Shown piece by piece: positions 61,940 to 64,000 of a stretch of DNA of 64,000 nt (position 1 is its first letter; every line of letters starts with the position of its first letter). This DNA comes from Theocolax elegans (taxonomy: Eukaryota; Arthropoda; Insecta; Hymenoptera; Cerocephalidae). The stretch is from NCBI GenBank assembly GCA_026168455.1, contig CM047426.1:77837986-77901985 (forward strand), given 5' to 3'. The translations under genes were made by a program, and so were the position numbers. The notes under the pieces were generated by a model. That model saw nothing but the letters and a program-made list of their open reading frames with translations, was not told where the DNA came from and ran no database searches.

Positions 61940-63000
61940 TATTAAAAATGCCTATTTTACAGTTAAGATAAGAAATTTATTTGCTACTAGGGTTTACTAT
62001 AAAGATTATGTTCCATAGAGTTAACACTGCTACACGGAGGAAAAATTTTTAGTAAATTTTAGTAAACTTGCATTAGCACTGTAACAGACTGCCGAAATGT
62101 AAAAAAGTACTGAACTTTCAGTAACAATTAGTAGGCGTGTAGTTAAAATTAGTAGACTTTCATTAAAAATTGATGGGAAGTTCAATAAAATTTATTAAAA
62201 TGTTCAGTAATTTTTTAGATTTCGACAGTCTGTTTGTGCGTTAATGAATGTTTACTAAAATTTATTAAAATTTTTGTAAAATTTACTGAAACTTTGCTCT
62301 TCGTGTATACATTTCCTACAATACGTATTTGTATATATACTTTGGTTACTATGATTATTTAAATTTTATACGACAATAAAAAAAACTCCTGTAAGTAATT
62401 ATTTATAAAATATTAAAACTCTAAGTTTAAGTAAAATTATAGACACCAAAAATGAAATGAATTTTAATTAAAACAAATCTCATACTTCATTTTGCTTTTT
62501 CATCAATTAATGACTGAGATATTACATTATATTGAATAATAACAAAATACGAGTTACTTTTATAAACAATATCACATATTTCGAGCAACACTTTTAAACC
62601 TGAAGATACATAAAATAGTGTTGGTATTTATCGATATAATATAAATGCTGGTGCATATGTAAAGCCCCACCCGAAGACAATTACCATTAATTATGATATG
62701 GTCACTTCACCTCGCTACACTTCTTTAATGTTCCCAATTAAGGTTATTAGTGGAATATGTATGCGTGTACGTAAGTATGTGTGTGTATGTTGTCTGTGTG
62801 TGTGTATACATACGTGTGCATAAAAAGTTACTCGCCAGAAGTGCATTCGATGGTAAAGATAATCAAAATTTCACCTTGCAAAGTGATTGAAAAATGAGAT
62901 CATGAGAAATTTGGATGAAGAATGAAAAGCAATAAAACTATACGAGAAGGTAAAATTCCTGGATTAAATGGGTAAAAATAATATACAAGCGGATATTATG
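61940..63000. repeat. Tandem duplication, unit 1
   Basis: This unit of about 1.06 kb, beginning TATTAAAAATGCCTATTTT, is repeated directly at 63001-63964. The copies differ by substitutions as well as indels, so the duplication is older than the one at 2-5.6 kb. It contains an intact foldback MITE at 62031-62306. Confidence 0.92.
62031..62306. mobile_element. Foldback MITE with TACACG(G/A)AG ends
   Basis: The left end TACACGGAGGAAAAATT and the complement of the right end, TACACGAAGAGCAAAG, flank arms of about 75 bp. The arms are reverse complements (for example AACAGACTG with CAGTCTGTT). A TA target duplication is possible. The second tandem unit keeps the arms but lacks the outer left end and about 65-70 bp of the loop region. 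Confidence 0.75.
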
Positions 63001-63964
63001 TATTACAAATGCCTATTTTACAGTTAAGATATGAAATTTACTATAAAGATTATGTTCTATAAAAATTTTTAGTAAATTTTAGTAAACTTGCATTAGCATT
63101 GTAACAGATTGCCAAAATGTAAAAAAGTACTGAATTTATAAAATGTTCAGTAATTGTTTGATTTTCGAAAGTCTGTTTGTGCGTTAATGAATGTTACTAA
63201 AATTTATTAAATTTTTGTTAAAATTACTGAAACTTTGTCTTCGTGGTATACATTCCTATAATACGTATTTGTATATATACTTTGGTTACTACGATTATTT
63301 AAATTTTATACGACAATAAAAAAACTCCTGTAAGTCAATTATTTATAAATATAAAACTCTAAGTTATGTAAAATTATAGACACCAAAAATGAAATGAATT
63401 TTAATTAAAACAATCTCATACTTCATTTGCTTTTTTCATCAATTAATGACTGAGATATTACATTATATGGAATAATAACAAAATACGAGTTACTTTATAA
63501 ACAATATCACATATTTCGAGCAACACTTTAAACCTGAAGATACATAAAATAGTGTTGGTATTTATCGATAATAAATGTAATAAATTTATCGATTAATCGA
63601 ATACAAATGCTGGTGCATATGTAAAGCCCCACCCGAAGACAATTACCATTAATTATGATATGGTCACTTCACCTCGCTACACTTCTTTAATGTTCCCAAT
63701 TAAGGTTACCAGTGGAATATGTATGCATGTACGTAAGTATGTGTGTGTATGTTGTCTGTGTGTGTGTGTATACATACGTGTGCATAAAAAGTTACTCGCC
63801 AGAAGTGCATTCGATGGTAAAGATAATCAAAATTTCACCTTGCAAAGTGATTGAAAAATGAGATCATGAGAAATTTGGATGAAGAATGAAAAGCAATAAA
63901 ACTATACGAGAAGGTAAAATTCCTGGGTTAAATGGGTAAAAATAATATACAAGCGGATATTATG
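63001..63964. repeat. Tandem duplication, unit 2
   Basis: Second direct copy, about 0.96 kb. It lacks the left tip and loop of the embedded MITE and has an inserted stretch near 63572-63605. After it the first 11 bases of a unit (TATTACAAATG) recur at 63965 before unique sequence, marking the duplication junction. The short GT-rich stretches in the two units differ by one repeat unit. Confidence 0.9.
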
Positions 63965-64000
63965 TATTACAAATGTTTAAGTGTATTAACTGCGAGTTTA

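Overview
The window reads as nuclear DNA of an insect, most likely a hymenopteran such as an ant. This is inferred from the very AT-rich background, CpG that is not depleted in scattered GC-rich islands, split genes with GT-AG introns and very long introns, and many short non-autonomous DNA transposons. There is no operon, Shine-Dalgarno site, CRISPR array or rRNA. Most open frames are chance frames in AT-rich or repetitive DNA and are left out.

Three protein-coding loci can be supported. (1) The first exon of a secreted protein gene lies on the minus strand at 8846-8923. It encodes a clean signal peptide ending at a phase-0 donor, and the rest of the gene is not recognised. (2) A candidate first coding exon lies on the plus strand at 21150-21245. 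It has a TATA-like box upstream and a GTGAGT donor, and its downstream exons are not found. (3) One gene is complete in its coding part, on the minus strand. Three phase-0 exons (39115-39450, 33672-33953, 32424-32510) join into a 234-residue secreted protein. It has a signal peptide, a furin-type site, a Phe/Trp-containing block spanning the first junction, a Thr-rich glycosylation-prone linker and a helical tail. A splice acceptor touches its ATG, so its 5' UTR must come from an upstream exon.

GC-rich islands with promoter-like and donor-like signals occur at about 9.1, 21.1, 30.1, 35.1, 46.4, 48.4, 51.2 and 54.1 kb. Those on the minus strand (46, 51 and perhaps 54 kb) could be alternative 5' UTR exons of the three-exon gene. 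Those on the plus strand (30, 35 and 48 kb) point to one or more plus-strand transcripts, perhaps a long gene that contains the minus gene in an intron.

Repeats dominate the remainder. At 1998-5583 there is a near-identical duplication around a roughly 0.9 kb foldback element. Its copies differ in the parts examined by single-base indels, so it is either very recent or an assembly artefact. Other elements are a long foldback at 28.4-28.9 kb, relics with GGGCAAGATGGACACCC-type ends at 39.7-40.6 kb, a textbook 140-bp piggyBac-type MITE with TTAA target duplication at 40.64-40.78 kb, foldback MITEs with TACAC ends at 56.1 and 62.0 kb, a tRNA-derived SINE at 61.7 kb, a 1-kb tandem duplication at 61.94-63.96 kb, and a TG microsatellite at 50.6 kb. 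The remaining stretches are AT-rich intron or intergenic DNA in which no gene can be supported.
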